Shown: positions 9,756 to 19,092, numbered from the stretch's first letter. The stretch is 60,994 nucleotides of DNA from Halosimplex carlsbadense 2-9-1 (GCF_000337455.1 NZ_AOIU01000031.1:135595-196588), one strand, 5' to 3'. A program made the numbers and translations. The notes: generated from the sequence alone by a model not told the origin.

Positions 9756-10138
9756 CCGTCCGGGCGTCCCCTGTGGTCTTTCAGTATCGTACGTGATATA
9801 GCGCCCTCGATAACGCCCTGCGAATCCGGTTCGGAAAGTTCAGCCTGTTCGTCGCGCGCGTACGCATGTGACTACATGCGACGCATCGAGGCAGTTCCGC
9901 CGGACCAGCGGTTCGCGACCGATCCGTGTTTCGTGTTCTCATGGGTGATATCGGAAAGCAGCCCCCGGGAGAGCGACCGACCGGGTCTCACAGGGGAGAC
10001 TCGCCCCGTCCCGACCCGGGGAGCCCGAGCGAGAGTCCCACGAGCCGGCGCCTTCGCCGGTGTGGTAACCCTTTTCGGGACCGCCCGACAACGGGGGAGC
10101 ATGGTTTGGGCGCCGGTCGTCGACGGAGGGATCCGGTC
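9756..10138 (+). other. Intergenic region with a short perfect dyad
   Basis: No convincing gene is seen in these roughly 380 bases; overlapping frames are open only because of high GC and give arginine/proline-rich peptides. A perfect 7-bp inverted repeat with a 4-base loop lies at 9863-9880 (cgcatgt ... acatgcg). A TATA-like gatatagc occurs near 9793-9800 without a matching start codon. Confidence 0.5.
9863..9880. repeat. Perfect short dyad (possible operator or hairpin)
   Basis: The arms cgcatgt and acatgcg are exact reverse complements around gact. It lies between the GH3 gene and a small membrane protein gene. It could bind a dimeric regulator or form a stem; nothing else supports either reading. 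Confidence 0.3.
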
Positions 10139-10387
10139 GTGAGCGAGCAGGGCGACGAGCAGACGGGCCGCGAGGCGGCCGCCGAGGCGCTGTGCGAGGA
10201 GAACCGGAAGGTGCTGGGCGTGTTCACGATCGCGCTCGTGTTTCTGCTCATCCAGCTCCCCTACCTGGTCGTCACCGACTCGGACTCGTCGCTGTTCGTC
10301 GTGTCCGTGTTGAACGTCGTCGGGAGCGGCGCGTTCGTCCTCCTCAGCGGGAGCGTCCTCTGGTTCTGCCGACAGCGCGCGGTCTGA
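10139..10387 (+). CDS. Small two-helix membrane protein, hypothetical
   Basis: I do not recognise this family. With a GTG start at 10139 the protein has 82 residues: a charged N-terminus rich in acidic residues and then two hydrophobic segments (VFTIALVFLLIQLPYLVV and a second beginning LFVVSVLNVVG). It ends with a short positive tail. Upstream codons in the same frame are arginine-rich and lack the acidic composition of real haloarchaeal proteins, which is why the late GTG is chosen. It is divergent in function from its neighbours and may be monocistronic. Confidence 0.55.
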   Translation: MSEQGDEQTGREAAAEALCEENRKVLGVFTIALVFLLIQLPYLVVTDSDSSLFVVSVLNVVGSGAFVLLSGSVLWFCRQRAV

Positions 10388-10486
10388 TCGGTCGGCGACG
10401 TGCGGTCGGGTCGGTGTCCGTTCCGAGACTCGCGAATCCGGCGGCTGGGAGTCGAGTTACTGACGAGGAAAACGTCGCGAAGACGG

Positions 10487-10864
10487 TCAGGCTGACGTCG
10501 TCGCGCGGGCGTACAGCTTGTTCGCGAGCAGGAACCCGTAGACCGTCGCCCCGAGGACGATGAGCGTTACGCCGAAGATGCCCAGCATCGCGGCGAACAC
10601 CTTGTGCGCCAGGACGATCCCGGAGACCTGTCCGAAGGTCTGGACCGATTCGGGAATCCCGTTCATCAGCGAGATCGGGCCGGCGTCGCCGGCGATAACG
10701 ATCGCGGGCGTCCCGTTGACGAGGGTGGCCCCGAGGGCGATACAGACCCCGCCTATCACCATGATCATCAGCGAGATGTTCCCGACCATGAAGTAGTACA
10801 GCGCCAGCGCGTACGCCCGGACGCCGTCCGCTTCCTGCCCGGCTCGTTCGAGTTCCTGCCTCAT
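10487..10864 (-). CDS. Hypothetical membrane protein with three predicted helices
   Basis: Not recognised. The 125-residue protein begins MRQELERAGQEADG and has three hydrophobic segments: YALALYYFMVGNISLMIMV, a shorter one in the middle (VNGTPAIVIAG region), and FAAMLGIFGVTLIVLGATVY. A GTG six codons upstream (10882) is an alternative start. ATG 10864 is preferred because an AT-rich box (ttcaaatagg on the minus strand, 10886-10895) lies about 26 bases before it. The gene is divergent from the solute-binding protein gene. The function is unknown; the composition suggests an integral membrane protein. Confidence 0.7.
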   Translation of the reverse strand: MRQELERAGQEADGVRAYALALYYFMVGNISLMIMVIGGVCIALGATLVNGTPAIVIAGDAGPISLMNGIPESVQTFGQVSGIVLAHKVFAAMLGIFGVTLIVLGATVYGFLLANKLYARATTSA

Positions 10865-10885
10865 TGCGATAGACTGTTTCACACA

Positions 10886-10895
10886 CCTATTTGAA
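10886..10895 (-). promoter_or_regulatory. TATA-like box for the three-helix membrane protein gene
   Basis: On the minus strand ttcaaatagg is centred about 26 bases before ATG 10864, which supports that start over the upstream GTG. Confidence 0.45.
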
Positions 10896-10973
10896 GGTTG
10901 CGCTTGCGGGAGCGCCCTCGGTGGACCCCGCTATCAGATACGTCGCCCACTCGGTATGAAATAATCAGGAAGT

Positions 10974-10981
10974 TTTATATA
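10974..10981 (+). promoter_or_regulatory. TATA box for the solute-binding protein gene
   Basis: A strong tttatata box is centred 25 bases before ATG 11003. This is among the clearest promoters in the window and fixes the start codon. Confidence 0.7.
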
Positions 10982-11002
10982 GAGCTGGCAGAAGGTAGAG
11001 GT

Positions 11003-13138
11003 ATGCGGAAGCCTGACAGCATCCGTGACAAGGAGTTATCGCGACGCCAGTACGCGCAGATACTGGCTGGAATGGGAGCCGCGGGCATGGCGGGTTGTGG
11101 GAGCAACGGTGGATCCACCGACACGCCGGGTTCGGGGAGCACGCCGACGCCGACGCCCAGCGGTGACGGTGGCGACGGTGGCGACGGCGAGACCGACAGC
11201 GCCACCGCGACGGCTGCGGAGCCGGTGACCCGCCAGATCAACTACGCCGTGGCCAACTCGCCGGACGTGTTCAACTGGAACCCCTGGACGCCCCAGGACA
11301 ACACCATCGGTGACCTGTGGATGTCGGACCTCCACGGGCTCCGGAACGTCCACACGACCCAGAGTTCCTACAGCGGGACGACGGTGCCGACCCCGCACAA
11401 GCCCGACCACGACGAGGTCGAGATCATGACGTGGATCTCGGGCTTCGATGTCGAGCCCCCCTACGACTGGTACGACCACCACGACGACCGCGCCCGCTAC
11501 TGGAACGGCGACCCCTACGACGCGGAGGCCCGCGAGGCGCACAACCACGTGAACTTCTTCCAGCAGGGCAACAAGTTCGCCGAGGGCACGACGTTCAACC
11601 AGCAGGCCGAGGACCAGTGGACGCTCCACTACTGGACGAACAAAGGCGATGTCCCCGAACAGGACCCGGACCCGACGGCACGGGTCGTGCTGCGCTCGAA
11701 CGCCGGGCCCGTCGACGGGGACCCGCCGATCCACCCGGACTACACCACGCCGTATCGAGAGCAGTACCGCGACGCGGCGAACGCGGACGCGGTCAGCTCG
11801 GTCACGGACGAGCTCGTCAGCGACCGCATCAGCCTCGACCGCATGGCCGAGGAGGGCGGCACCGACGAGATGCTCGCCGGGTCCGGTCCCTACATGCTGA
11901 AATCGATGGACGACGTGGGCTCCGAGCGGGTGATCCTCCGGCTCAACGAGGACCACCCCAACGCCGAGAACACGAACATCGAGCGGCTCGCGCTGTACTG
12001 GGCCGAGGGCGACCGGCGCCAGACGCTCATCAACGAGGGCGTCCTCGACGTCGACTCCGGTGCTGTCACCTCTAGCGGGGCGACCACCCGCGAGACGCTG
12101 CCGGACCACGTCCAGGAGTTCACCCGCTGGCTGCGCGCCACGGGCGGCGACGTCTGGCAGCTCAACTGGCAGAACGAACACCTCCAGAACCTCTGGGTGC
12201 GCCGCGCGCTCATCGAGGCCATCGACTGGAACGCCGTCTCCGCCAACGGGTGGGGCGAGGACGCCTCGCAGGTCACCCAGCACGACACGTTCCTGCTGGA
12301 CGCCCAGTCCGAGAGCACGTTCTCCGAGGACTTCCTCGACCAGCTTCACCACTACTCGCGCTCCTCGAACGTCGAGAACGCGAACCGCTACATGCAGCGG
12401 GCGGGCTACAGCAAGCAGGGCGGCCAGTGGGTCGACCCCAACGGCAACCCCGCCTCGATCGACCTCTCCTCGCGCTCGGGCAGTCCCGCGAACGTCCAGG
12501 GCGCCCAGACCATCCGCGCCAACCTCGCGGAGTGGGGCTTCGGCGTGAACTTCACCACGATGGGCTGGAACAACTGGTCGACCTCGCTCGACCCGAACGA
12601 GGGGCTCAACTACGACTCCACGATGTTCTGGCACGGCGACCCGTACGTGTTCCAGTACTACCACGACCGCGGCGCGTGGTGGGACCTGGGCCTGGTCGGC
12701 GGCAGTCCGACCGGCAGCCCGTACAACGCCGACCCCGAGGACGAGGTGGACACCCAGGGCAAGCCGATCGTCCAGCAGGTGCCCGACGAGCCGGGCGCCT
12801 TCGAGGCCCCCGACGAGGCCGGCGTGTCGCCGGACCTGGACAACGCGACCGAGGTCAACCTCGTCGAGACGGTCAACGCGATCCGCCAGCCCGGCAACTC
12901 CGAGGAAGAACAGCAGGAGCTCTACCGGACCTGCGCGCGCTACTACAACTTCTACGTCCCGCACTTCGTGTTCCATCAGTACCTGATGGGCTCGTACGGC
13001 GACGTGCGCGACTTCGACTGGCCGGACCCGTCGGCCCGAGCGTTCGACTACGAGCGCTCGTTCGGTATCGAGGACGTGCTCGTGCTCGGCGGCATCGCAC
13101 AGGCCAGCACGGACGAGGAGTTCGAGCCGCCCCAGTAA
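11003..13138 (+). CDS. ABC transporter substrate-binding lipoprotein, family 5 (Opp/Dpp type)
   Basis: Predicted to bind an oligomeric solute outside the membrane and deliver it to an Opp/Dpp-type ABC importer. The 711-residue protein has a Tat signal (RRQYAQILAGMGAAG, then AGC lipobox at about residue 30) and a TPTPTPSGDGG spacer. A large family-5 binding fold (about 75-700) follows; its C-terminal part (GKPIVQQVPDEPGAF ... VRDFDWPDPSARAFDY) is shared with the second binding protein at 13349-15163. Homologous archaeal and Thermotoga systems import cello- or xylo-oligosaccharides as well as peptides. The xylanase neighbourhood makes a sugar ligand plausible, but this is inference. Start chosen at ATG 11003 from the TATA box and signal peptide. 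Confidence 0.88.
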   Translation: MRKPDSIRDKELSRRQYAQILAGMGAAGMAGCGSNGGSTDTPGSGSTPTPTPSGDGGDGGDGETDSATATAAEPVTRQINYAVANSPDVFNWNPWTPQDNTIGDLWMSDLHGLRNVHTTQSSYSGTTVPTPHKPDHDEVEIMTWISGFDVEPPYDWYDHHDDRARYWNGDPYDAEAREAHNHVNFFQQGNKFAEGTTFNQQAEDQWTLHYWTNKGDVPEQDPDPTARVVLRSNAGPVDGDPPIHPDYTTPYREQYRDAANADAVSSVTDELVSDRISLDRMAEEGGTDEMLAGSGPYMLKSMDDVGSERVILRLNEDHPNAENTNIERLALYWAEGDRRQTLINEGVLDVDSGAVTSSGATTRETLPDHVQEFTRWLRATGGDVWQLNWQNEHLQNLWVRRALIEAIDWNAVSANGWGEDASQVTQHDTFLLDAQSESTFSEDFLDQLHHYSRSSNVENANRYMQRAGYSKQGGQWVDPNGNPASIDLSSRSGSPANVQGAQTIRANLAEWGFGVNFTTMGWNNWSTSLDPNEGLNYDSTMFWHGDPYVFQYYHDRGAWWDLGLVGGSPTGSPYNADPEDEVDTQGKPIVQQVPDEPGAFEAPDEAGVSPDLDNATEVNLVETVNAIRQPGNSEEEQQELYRTCARYYNFYVPHFVFHQYLMGSYGDVRDFDWPDPSARAFDYERSFGIEDVLVLGGIAQASTDEEFEPPQ

Positions 13139-13348
13139 GCGGCTGACTCACCGTATCGACCACCGAACGCCCGGGTCGTCCGGGTCGGCGCTTTTCGTCG
13201 CCTCTCGCGCTCCGACGAGCCGCGGGACTCCCCACGCATCGTCGCGTCTCGTCGGACGGCCGTACTCCTCGCGACTCGCCCGAGCCAGTCTGGCTGCGAC
13301 GCTCGTGACGTCTCGTCGCCGTCGAGAACGGTCCCGGTCGGGCCGGTG

Positions 13349-15163
13349 CTACTCCTCGGTGACCGGACGGATCGCGCCGTGTTTCAACATGTGAAATACG
13401 GGCTGGCCGGCGGGGCCGGCGGTCCCGTATTCGGGCTCGGCGTCGTAGGACGGCCACTCGAAGTCGCGGGTGTTGCCCCAGAGGCCGTCGACGGTGGTGC
13501 CGAGGTAGATGTCGGGGAGGGCGTCGTTCCACCAGGTGGCGAACGTGGCGATGGCGTCGACGGTCGCCGCCCGGTCGCTCGGCCCCTCGATCGTCCGCCA
13601 GGTTTCGAGGAGGTCGACCGTCCGGCGCTCGCTGGCCGGGGCGTCGACGGCGCCCGGCTGTTGGGGGACGGACACCTCGACGGGCTTGCCGCGGCTCCCA
13701 GCGTCGGCGCCGGAGTCGGAGACGCCGTAGCCGATCGAGGTGGAGCCGTCGCTGGTCACGTCGTAGGCGCTGTAGGGGTCGCCGTCGAAGTTCCAGAGGG
13801 TGATGTCGTGGGTGTGGTTCGAGACCGCGGCGTAGACGTTGCTGTTCGTGAGCCGGTCGGTCGTCACGTCGAAGCCGAACTGCGAGAGGCTCGACGCGAC
13901 GACCTCCGCCCCGGAGACGAAGTCGGACCACACCGGCGTCGCGAGCTGGGGCGACGGCTGCTCCCCGTCCGGGCCGCGCCAGTCGCCGTTTCCGTCACGG
14001 CTGTAGCCCGCCTCGCGCATGTACTCGGCGGCGGTCTCCTCGTCGGCCTCGACGGGGTAGCGGTGGAGCCGTTCGCGGACCTCGTCGGGGAGCCACCGAC
14101 GCGCGGCGGGCGCGGAGAGGCCGGTCTGGCGGACGGTCGGGTCGCCCCAGTCGGTCACGTCGACCACCTGGTCGACGGGGATCACCGACAGGACGGCCCG
14201 CCGGACCGGGCGGCGACCGAGGTGGGGGTCCCGCCAGTCGAGGACGAGCTTCGTCCCCGCGTCCGTCGGGTACCGGGCGAGCTGTTCGAGGTTCCCCGGC
14301 GGGGTACCGCGCTCGTCGCCCAGCCGGCCGGTGCCGCCGTCGAGCCACCCCTTGCTGACGAGGTTCTCGATCGAGACGGACTGGACGACCGGGAACCACA
14401 GGCGCGGGACGGCGACCTCGTCGGCGCGAGGGTGGTCCTCGTAGCGCTCCAGCATCAGCCGGTTGATCGACACCTCGACCAGCTCGAAGGGGCCACAGCC
14501 CAGCCCCTCGTCGGCGACCGTCTCCAGGTCGGGACTGTCCGTGCGGAGTTCCGAGACGACCTCCGAGCGGCGCTCGTCGGTGCCGGCGTCGCGGAGCCGG
14601 TCGAGCCACGGCTCGTACCGGTCGGCCCGCGTCCGGACGGCGCCGCCCGCGGCCGTCGAGAGCGCGAGCGGTCGGTCGAGCGGCCGGTCGAAGCGATAGC
14701 GGAGCTTGCTGTCGTCGAGGCGTTCGACCTCGTAGCTCCGGTCGCCGCTCACGTACGACCCGATGCGCTCCTCGATCCACGCGTCCCGGGCCGTGACGGG
14801 GTCGCCCGACCACCACGTGTACCCGTCGGCGTACGCGACCGTCGCGGTGTCGCCGTCGGTCTCGACTGACTCGATGACGTCGCCGAGTCGGCGTTCGCCC
14901 CCCGGGGTGGTGTACGATTCGGCCTCGAAGAGGATCGAGTAGAACGCCGCCGGGTCCGAGGAGGACCACGGGCCGACGTGGACGTTCTCGGGGACGTAGG
15001 GGAACTGGAACCCGAACACCTGCGGCGAGTCGACGATCTCGTTCGGGCCGGTACAGCCGGCGATCGACCCGGCGACCCCGGCGGCGACCGCCGCGAGGTA
15101 CCCCCGCCGGGTCGTGCCGTCGACCGGGTCGTCGCCCGCCCGTCCCTCGGAACGTGGATCCAT
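13349..15163 (-). CDS. Second family-5 substrate-binding lipoprotein, diverged paralog
   Basis: A 604-residue predicted extracytoplasmic binding protein. Its Tat signal (TTRRGYLAAVAAGVAG, then AGC) is near residue 20 when ATG 15163 is used; longer frames to 15346 add a non-acidic extension and are rejected. The fold is family-5: GKPVEVSVPQQPGAVDAP and NTRDFEWPSYDAEPEYG match the C-terminal motifs of the 11003-13138 protein, but the N-terminal half is quite different. It is convergent with that gene. It could present a different ligand to the same permease or belong to a transporter elsewhere. Confidence 0.8.
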   Translation of the reverse strand: MDPRSEGRAGDDPVDGTTRRGYLAAVAAGVAGSIAGCTGPNEIVDSPQVFGFQFPYVPENVHVGPWSSSDPAAFYSILFEAESYTTPGGERRLGDVIESVETDGDTATVAYADGYTWWSGDPVTARDAWIEERIGSYVSGDRSYEVERLDDSKLRYRFDRPLDRPLALSTAAGGAVRTRADRYEPWLDRLRDAGTDERRSEVVSELRTDSPDLETVADEGLGCGPFELVEVSINRLMLERYEDHPRADEVAVPRLWFPVVQSVSIENLVSKGWLDGGTGRLGDERGTPPGNLEQLARYPTDAGTKLVLDWRDPHLGRRPVRRAVLSVIPVDQVVDVTDWGDPTVRQTGLSAPAARRWLPDEVRERLHRYPVEADEETAAEYMREAGYSRDGNGDWRGPDGEQPSPQLATPVWSDFVSGAEVVASSLSQFGFDVTTDRLTNSNVYAAVSNHTHDITLWNFDGDPYSAYDVTSDGSTSIGYGVSDSGADAGSRGKPVEVSVPQQPGAVDAPASERRTVDLLETWRTIEGPSDRAATVDAIATFATWWNDALPDIYLGTTVDGLWGNTRDFEWPSYDAEPEYGTAGPAGQPVFHMLKHGAIRPVTEE

Positions 15164-15186
15164 CGGCGCGAGGTTATGGACGACCC

Positions 15187-15196
15187 GCCTTAAGGC
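15187..15196 (-). promoter_or_regulatory. TATA-like box for the second binding-protein gene
   Basis: The palindromic sequence gccttaaggc is centred about 28 bases before the minus-strand ATG at 15163, consistent with a leaderless transcript. Confidence 0.45.
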
Positions 15197-15356
15197 CTCC
15201 GGGGACGGGACCTTCGGCGGGCGCATCCGTGTGGGCCGCCGTGTGACTCCGACGACGAGCCCGAGTGCGAACGGTTCTCTCGCGCGCCGACCGCGCGGGG
15301 GCAGGTCACCGCTACCGAGCGGATCGGCGAACGATCTCCCCGGCAAGCGGAAAAGA

Positions 15357-15363
15357 CATATAG
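15357..15363 (+). promoter_or_regulatory. TATA box for the DUF4129-DUF58 operon
   Basis: The sequence catatag is centred 26 bases before ATG 15386. Confidence 0.6.
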
Positions 15364-15385
15364 GGTCGATCGTACAAATCGTAGT

Positions 15386-16378
15386 ATGGATGATTATGTG
15401 TCACAGGAAGCCCTGCGGTTCGTCGTGATCGGGCTCGTGGCGATGGCGGCCATCGCCGTGGGCGCCGCGACCATCACGGCGACCGTCGACACAGGGGCGA
15501 CCGGTGGCGGGCAGGGGCCGGCGGAGGACCCGAACGAACAACAACAGAACCGGGGCGGTGGCGGAAGCGGGGACGGCCCGGGCGGGGGTGACGGGCTCAA
15601 CCGCAGCGGGAGTAGCAGTGGCGGGGAACAGGTCCAGTTCACCACGTGCGTCGAACCGTTGACGACGTGGTACGGCGGGCTGGCGTACTTCGGCGCCGCC
15701 GCGATGCTCGTCTTCCTGATCAAGCGCCGGTACTCCTTCGGGGCAGCGTTCCTCGGGCTGTACGCGCTCGCGCCGCCGGTGCTGCTGGCGTACTTCCTCG
15801 GGACCGACTGCGCGACCGTCGGCGGTCCCGGGCTGGGTAACAGTTCCGTCACCAACGCGGCCAACGCCTCTTCGTCGCCGGTCGCGTCGATGGACGTGCC
15901 GCCCGCGGCTATCCTCGGGGTCTTCGGCGTCGTGCTCGTCGCGACGGCCGCGGTCCTGTTCCGCGCGTCGGGCGACCAGGGGATCACCACCATGGAAGAG
16001 GAAGCGGCCGACGAGGGCGAGGGCGCCGACGTGATGGACCTGGCCCAGGCCGCCGGCCGCGCCGCCGACCGGCTCGAAGAACACAACGCCGACGTCGACA
16101 ACGAAGTCTACCGCGCGTGGTGGGAGATGACGAGCATGCTCGACGTGCCTAACCCCGACAGCGCGACGCCCGGCGAGTTCGCCGAGGCGGCCGTCGACGT
16201 GGGGCTGGGCGCGGACGACGTACAGGAACTGACGCGGCTGTTCGAGGAGGTCCGCTACGGCAAGCGCGACGCCGAGAGCCGCGAGGACCTCGCTATCGAC
16301 GTGTTCCGCAACATCGAGGAAGAGTACGGCGGGTCGACCCGCTCGTCGGTCGGTCAGGAGGGCGACGATGGATATTGA
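15386..16378 (+). CDS. DUF4129-domain membrane protein
   Basis: A 330-residue predicted membrane protein. The first helix (about 10-30) is followed by a Gly-rich, low-complexity loop (about 35-90), then helices near 100-117, 120-140 and 170-190. The cytoplasmic C-terminal domain (about 238-315) has the DUF4129 pattern: YRAWWEM, TPGEFAEAAVDVGL and LTRLFEEVRYGK. In many prokaryotes DUF4129 is fused to transglutaminase domains and sits with DUF58 and MoxR genes; here no transglutaminase domain is present. Its stop overlaps the next start by 11 bases, so the two are surely co-translated. The cellular role is not established. Confidence 0.82.
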   Translation: MDDYVSQEALRFVVIGLVAMAAIAVGAATITATVDTGATGGGQGPAEDPNEQQQNRGGGGSGDGPGGGDGLNRSGSSSGGEQVQFTTCVEPLTTWYGGLAYFGAAAMLVFLIKRRYSFGAAFLGLYALAPPVLLAYFLGTDCATVGGPGLGNSSVTNAANASSSPVASMDVPPAAILGVFGVVLVATAAVLFRASGDQGITTMEEEAADEGEGADVMDLAQAAGRAADRLEEHNADVDNEVYRAWWEMTSMLDVPNPDSATPGEFAEAAVDVGLGADDVQELTRLFEEVRYGKRDAESREDLAIDVFRNIEEEYGGSTRSSVGQEGDDGY

Positions 16379-18386
16379 GACGGTCCTCAACCGTCTGCTG
16401 ATCGCCATCGGGGCGATCCTGTTCGCCGCCGCGGCGGCGATGATCGTCGTTCCGGACCTCTCGAGCGCGCTCCCCTCCGCGACACAGGGCGTGTTCCTGG
16501 TCGGGATCATCGCCGTGGTGACCGGACTGGGCGTCGTCCGTCGACGGCTCCGCGGCGAGGTCGAGGAGACGATCACGCCGAACCCCGAGCGGCCCGCCGG
16601 CAACCCGATGCCCGGCGAGGACGTCGACCGGATGCTCTACGAGATGACCCACCTCCGCCAGGGGGTTAACGAGAACCGCGAACACCTCGAAGAGCGCCTC
16701 GAGAACCTCGCGGTCGCGGTCGTCCGCAACCGCGAGGACTGCTCGGTCGAGCAAGCCCGGCGCATCCTCGAAGCGGGCGAGTGGACGAACAACGAGACGG
16801 CCGCCGAGTTCTTCCAGAGCGAGCGGACCGCCGCTCAGGAGGCGGGCCTCTCGGAGTCGCTGCTCTCGGGCACCGACGACGTGGCCGCCTTCGAGAACCG
16901 CTTCCGCGTGACCGTCGAGGAGCTCATCGAGGTCGGCGACGTGGACGTGAACAGCTCCGTCGACGTCGAGGAGGAGACCGACCGCTCCTTTTTCGACCGC
17001 CTGCTCGGGCGCTCGGCCGACGACGGCGACGACGACGAGGCGGTCGAGTCCAACTGGAACGAGTCCAACTCCTCGGTCCCGACGTTCGACACGAGCGAGC
17101 CGTTCGAGGACGTGAGTCTACAGCACACCAACCGCTGGCTCGGCGTGACCGCGTTCGCGCTGGTCGCGGTCGGCGCCGGCGTGGTCACGTTCACCCCCGG
17201 CCTGATGCTCGCGGGGACGGTCGGCATCGCCTACACCATCTACGCGCGGGTCTCGGCGGTGCCCCGGACCGAGGGGCTGGTCGTCGAGCGCGAGTACGAC
17301 GTCGACGACCCCGAACCGGGCGACCTCGTCGACGTGACGCTGACGGTGCGCAACGAGAGCGGGTCGATGCTGCCCGACCTGCGGATGGTCGACGTGGTGC
17401 CGGACGCGTTCGTCGTCACCGAGGGCGTCCCGCGCCTGCACACGGCCCTGCAGTCGGGCGCGCAGGCCCAGCTCGAGTACACGGTCCGCGTCGAGCGCGG
17501 GGAGTACGACTGGCCGCTGCTCGTGGTCGCCCGTGACTTCAGCGGTGGCGTCGAGCGCACGTCGCTCGTCACGCCCGAGGCGAGGATGCGAGTCGTCCCG
17601 CCGCTGCGGGTCACCAACGACATCCCGGTGCGCGCCCAGACCACGCAGTACGCCGGTGACGTCAACACCAAACAGGGCGGCGCCGGGCTGGAGTTCCACT
17701 CCGTCCGCGAGTACCGCCCGGGCGACCCGATGAACCGCATCAACTGGAAGCAGGTCGCCAGCACGGGCGAGCTGGCGACGATCGACTTCCGCCAGGAGAA
17801 GGCCGCGACGGTCACCATCCTGTTCGACACCCGCCAGAGCGCGTACATCTCGGCGGGCGTCGACGAACCCCACGCGGTCGACCACTCGGTCCACGCGGCC
17901 AGCGACATGTTCGGCGCGCTGTACGACCAGGGGAACCTGGTCGGGCTCGCCGCCTTCGACACGGTGCCGTGCTGGTACGCCCCCGGCGCGGGGAGCGAAC
18001 ACCTCGAGAACGCCCGCGTGCTGTTCGCCCAGCACCCGGCGCTGTCGCCGCGACCGCCGGAACGACAGGACCACGAGAGCCAGTACATCGACCCGATGAC
18101 CCACGTGCGTCGGCGGCTGCCGAGCACGTCGCAGGTGTTCCTGTTCTCGCCGCTGGCGGACGACTACGCGGCCGAAGTCGCCCGCCGGCTCGACTCCGAG
18201 GGCCACCTGGTCACCGTCATCAGTCCCGACGTGACCGTCGACGAGACGGTCGGCCAGCGGCTCACGCGCATCGAACGGACCGCGCGGGTCCGGTACCTCC
18301 GCGAGCGGGGGATCCGCGTCATGGACTGGGACCCCGACGAGCAGCTCTCGCTCGAGGTCGAGAAAGCACAGACGAGGTGGGCATAA
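16368..18386 (+). CDS. DUF58-domain membrane protein
   Basis: A 672-residue protein with two N-terminal helices (about 8-27 and 37-53), a charged region with coiled-coil character (about 80-250), a second helix pair (about 257-295) and a CARDB-like beta domain (about 305-395). The DUF58 domain has the family signature EFHSVREYRPGDPMNRINWK near residue 441 and continues into a von Willebrand A-like fold to about 600. DUF58 proteins are usual partners of MoxR AAA+ ATPases in putative chaperone or complex-assembly systems. It overlaps the gene before it by 11 bases and the gene after it by one base. Confidence 0.9.
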   Translation: MDIETVLNRLLIAIGAILFAAAAAMIVVPDLSSALPSATQGVFLVGIIAVVTGLGVVRRRLRGEVEETITPNPERPAGNPMPGEDVDRMLYEMTHLRQGVNENREHLEERLENLAVAVVRNREDCSVEQARRILEAGEWTNNETAAEFFQSERTAAQEAGLSESLLSGTDDVAAFENRFRVTVEELIEVGDVDVNSSVDVEEETDRSFFDRLLGRSADDGDDDEAVESNWNESNSSVPTFDTSEPFEDVSLQHTNRWLGVTAFALVAVGAGVVTFTPGLMLAGTVGIAYTIYARVSAVPRTEGLVVEREYDVDDPEPGDLVDVTLTVRNESGSMLPDLRMVDVVPDAFVVTEGVPRLHTALQSGAQAQLEYTVRVERGEYDWPLLVVARDFSGGVERTSLVTPEARMRVVPPLRVTNDIPVRAQTTQYAGDVNTKQGGAGLEFHSVREYRPGDPMNRINWKQVASTGELATIDFRQEKAATVTILFDTRQSAYISAGVDEPHAVDHSVHAASDMFGALYDQGNLVGLAAFDTVPCWYAPGAGSEHLENARVLFAQHPALSPRPPERQDHESQYIDPMTHVRRRLPSTSQVFLFSPLADDYAAEVARRLDSEGHLVTVISPDVTVDETVGQRLTRIERTARVRYLRERGIRVMDWDPDEQLSLEVEKAQTRWA

Positions 18387-18919
18387 TGAGTTTCGACATT
18401 CAGGACGAGGAGTTCAGCGCGGTCGAGGTCACCCACTCGCCCGCACAGTTCAGTAGTATCATCGCGGTCGCCGCGGCACTGTTGGCGGTCGTGACGACGG
18501 CACTGGTCGCGCCCCTGTCGGCGCCGGTCGGGCTGTTCGGACTCGCCGGCGTCGCCGCCGGGCTGTTCGTCTTCGAGTCCGAGCGGCTGACCATCGCCGG
18601 TACGGCGATCGTCTTCGTCGGCATCATCGCTGCCGGCTTCTTCGGCGACGTGCCGGAGTTCCTGCTGTTCGCGGCGCTGGCGACGATAATCTCGTTCGAC
18701 CTCGGTTCGAACGCCTTCAGCGTCGGGCGCCAGATGACCGACCAGACGGACACGCAACGCGGCGAGGCCGTCCACGTCGCCGCCACCGTCTTCGTCGGCG
18801 TCATGGCGGCCGGCCTCTCCTACGGCCTCTTCATCGTGCCGTGGGGGTCGCTGACGGTGCCGGCGCTCACCCTGTTGCTGCTGTCGGCGCTCTTTTTCAT
18901 CTGGTCGATCCGGCAGTAG
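18386..18919 (+). CDS. Polytopic membrane protein in the DUF58/MoxR operon
   Basis: A 177-residue protein with about six hydrophobic segments (for example FSSIIAVAAALLAVVTTALV, and LTVPALTLLLLSALFFIW at the end). The start overlaps the DUF58 stop as TAATG, which indicates tight translational coupling. I cannot assign a named family with certainty. By position it is probably a membrane component that works with the DUF58 and DUF4129 proteins. Confidence 0.8.
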   Translation: MSFDIQDEEFSAVEVTHSPAQFSSIIAVAAALLAVVTTALVAPLSAPVGLFGLAGVAAGLFVFESERLTIAGTAIVFVGIIAAGFFGDVPEFLLFAALATIISFDLGSNAFSVGRQMTDQTDTQRGEAVHVAATVFVGVMAAGLSYGLFIVPWGSLTVPALTLLLLSALFFIWSIRQ

Positions 18920-18950
18920 GCCGGTCGGCCCCCCTCGGTCTCCCGTTCGA

Positions 18951-18966
18951 ATTTTCGTCGATTTTT
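18951..18966 (+). terminator. T-rich terminator candidate after the DUF4129-DUF58 operon
   Basis: Two T-runs (attttcgtcgattttt) lie about 35 bases after the last stop codon of the operon and before a new promoter at 19063. Archaeal termination is favoured by such T-rich tracts on the coding strand. Confidence 0.4.
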
Positions 18967-19062
18967 GCCGCCGCTCCCGTTCGGCCGCTTCCGCCAATAC
19001 CGCCCGGCTGACTGCCGTGTCAGTCAGCATTTCATCACGGAAAACCGTCCCACACCGTCAGG

Positions 19063-19069
19063 GTTAAGA
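19063..19069 (+). promoter_or_regulatory. TATA-like box for the MoxR gene
   Basis: The sequence gttaaga is centred 27 bases before ATG 19093, so the MoxR gene has its own promoter, separate from the DUF58 operon. Confidence 0.5.
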
Positions 19070-19092
19070 GGCATAGCACGGGCTATCTTACC

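Noticed and set aside
11036..12976. 646-codon minus-strand frame opposite the binding-protein gene
   Set aside because: The plus-strand gene has a TATA box, a Tat signal and family-5 motifs; the minus frame has none.
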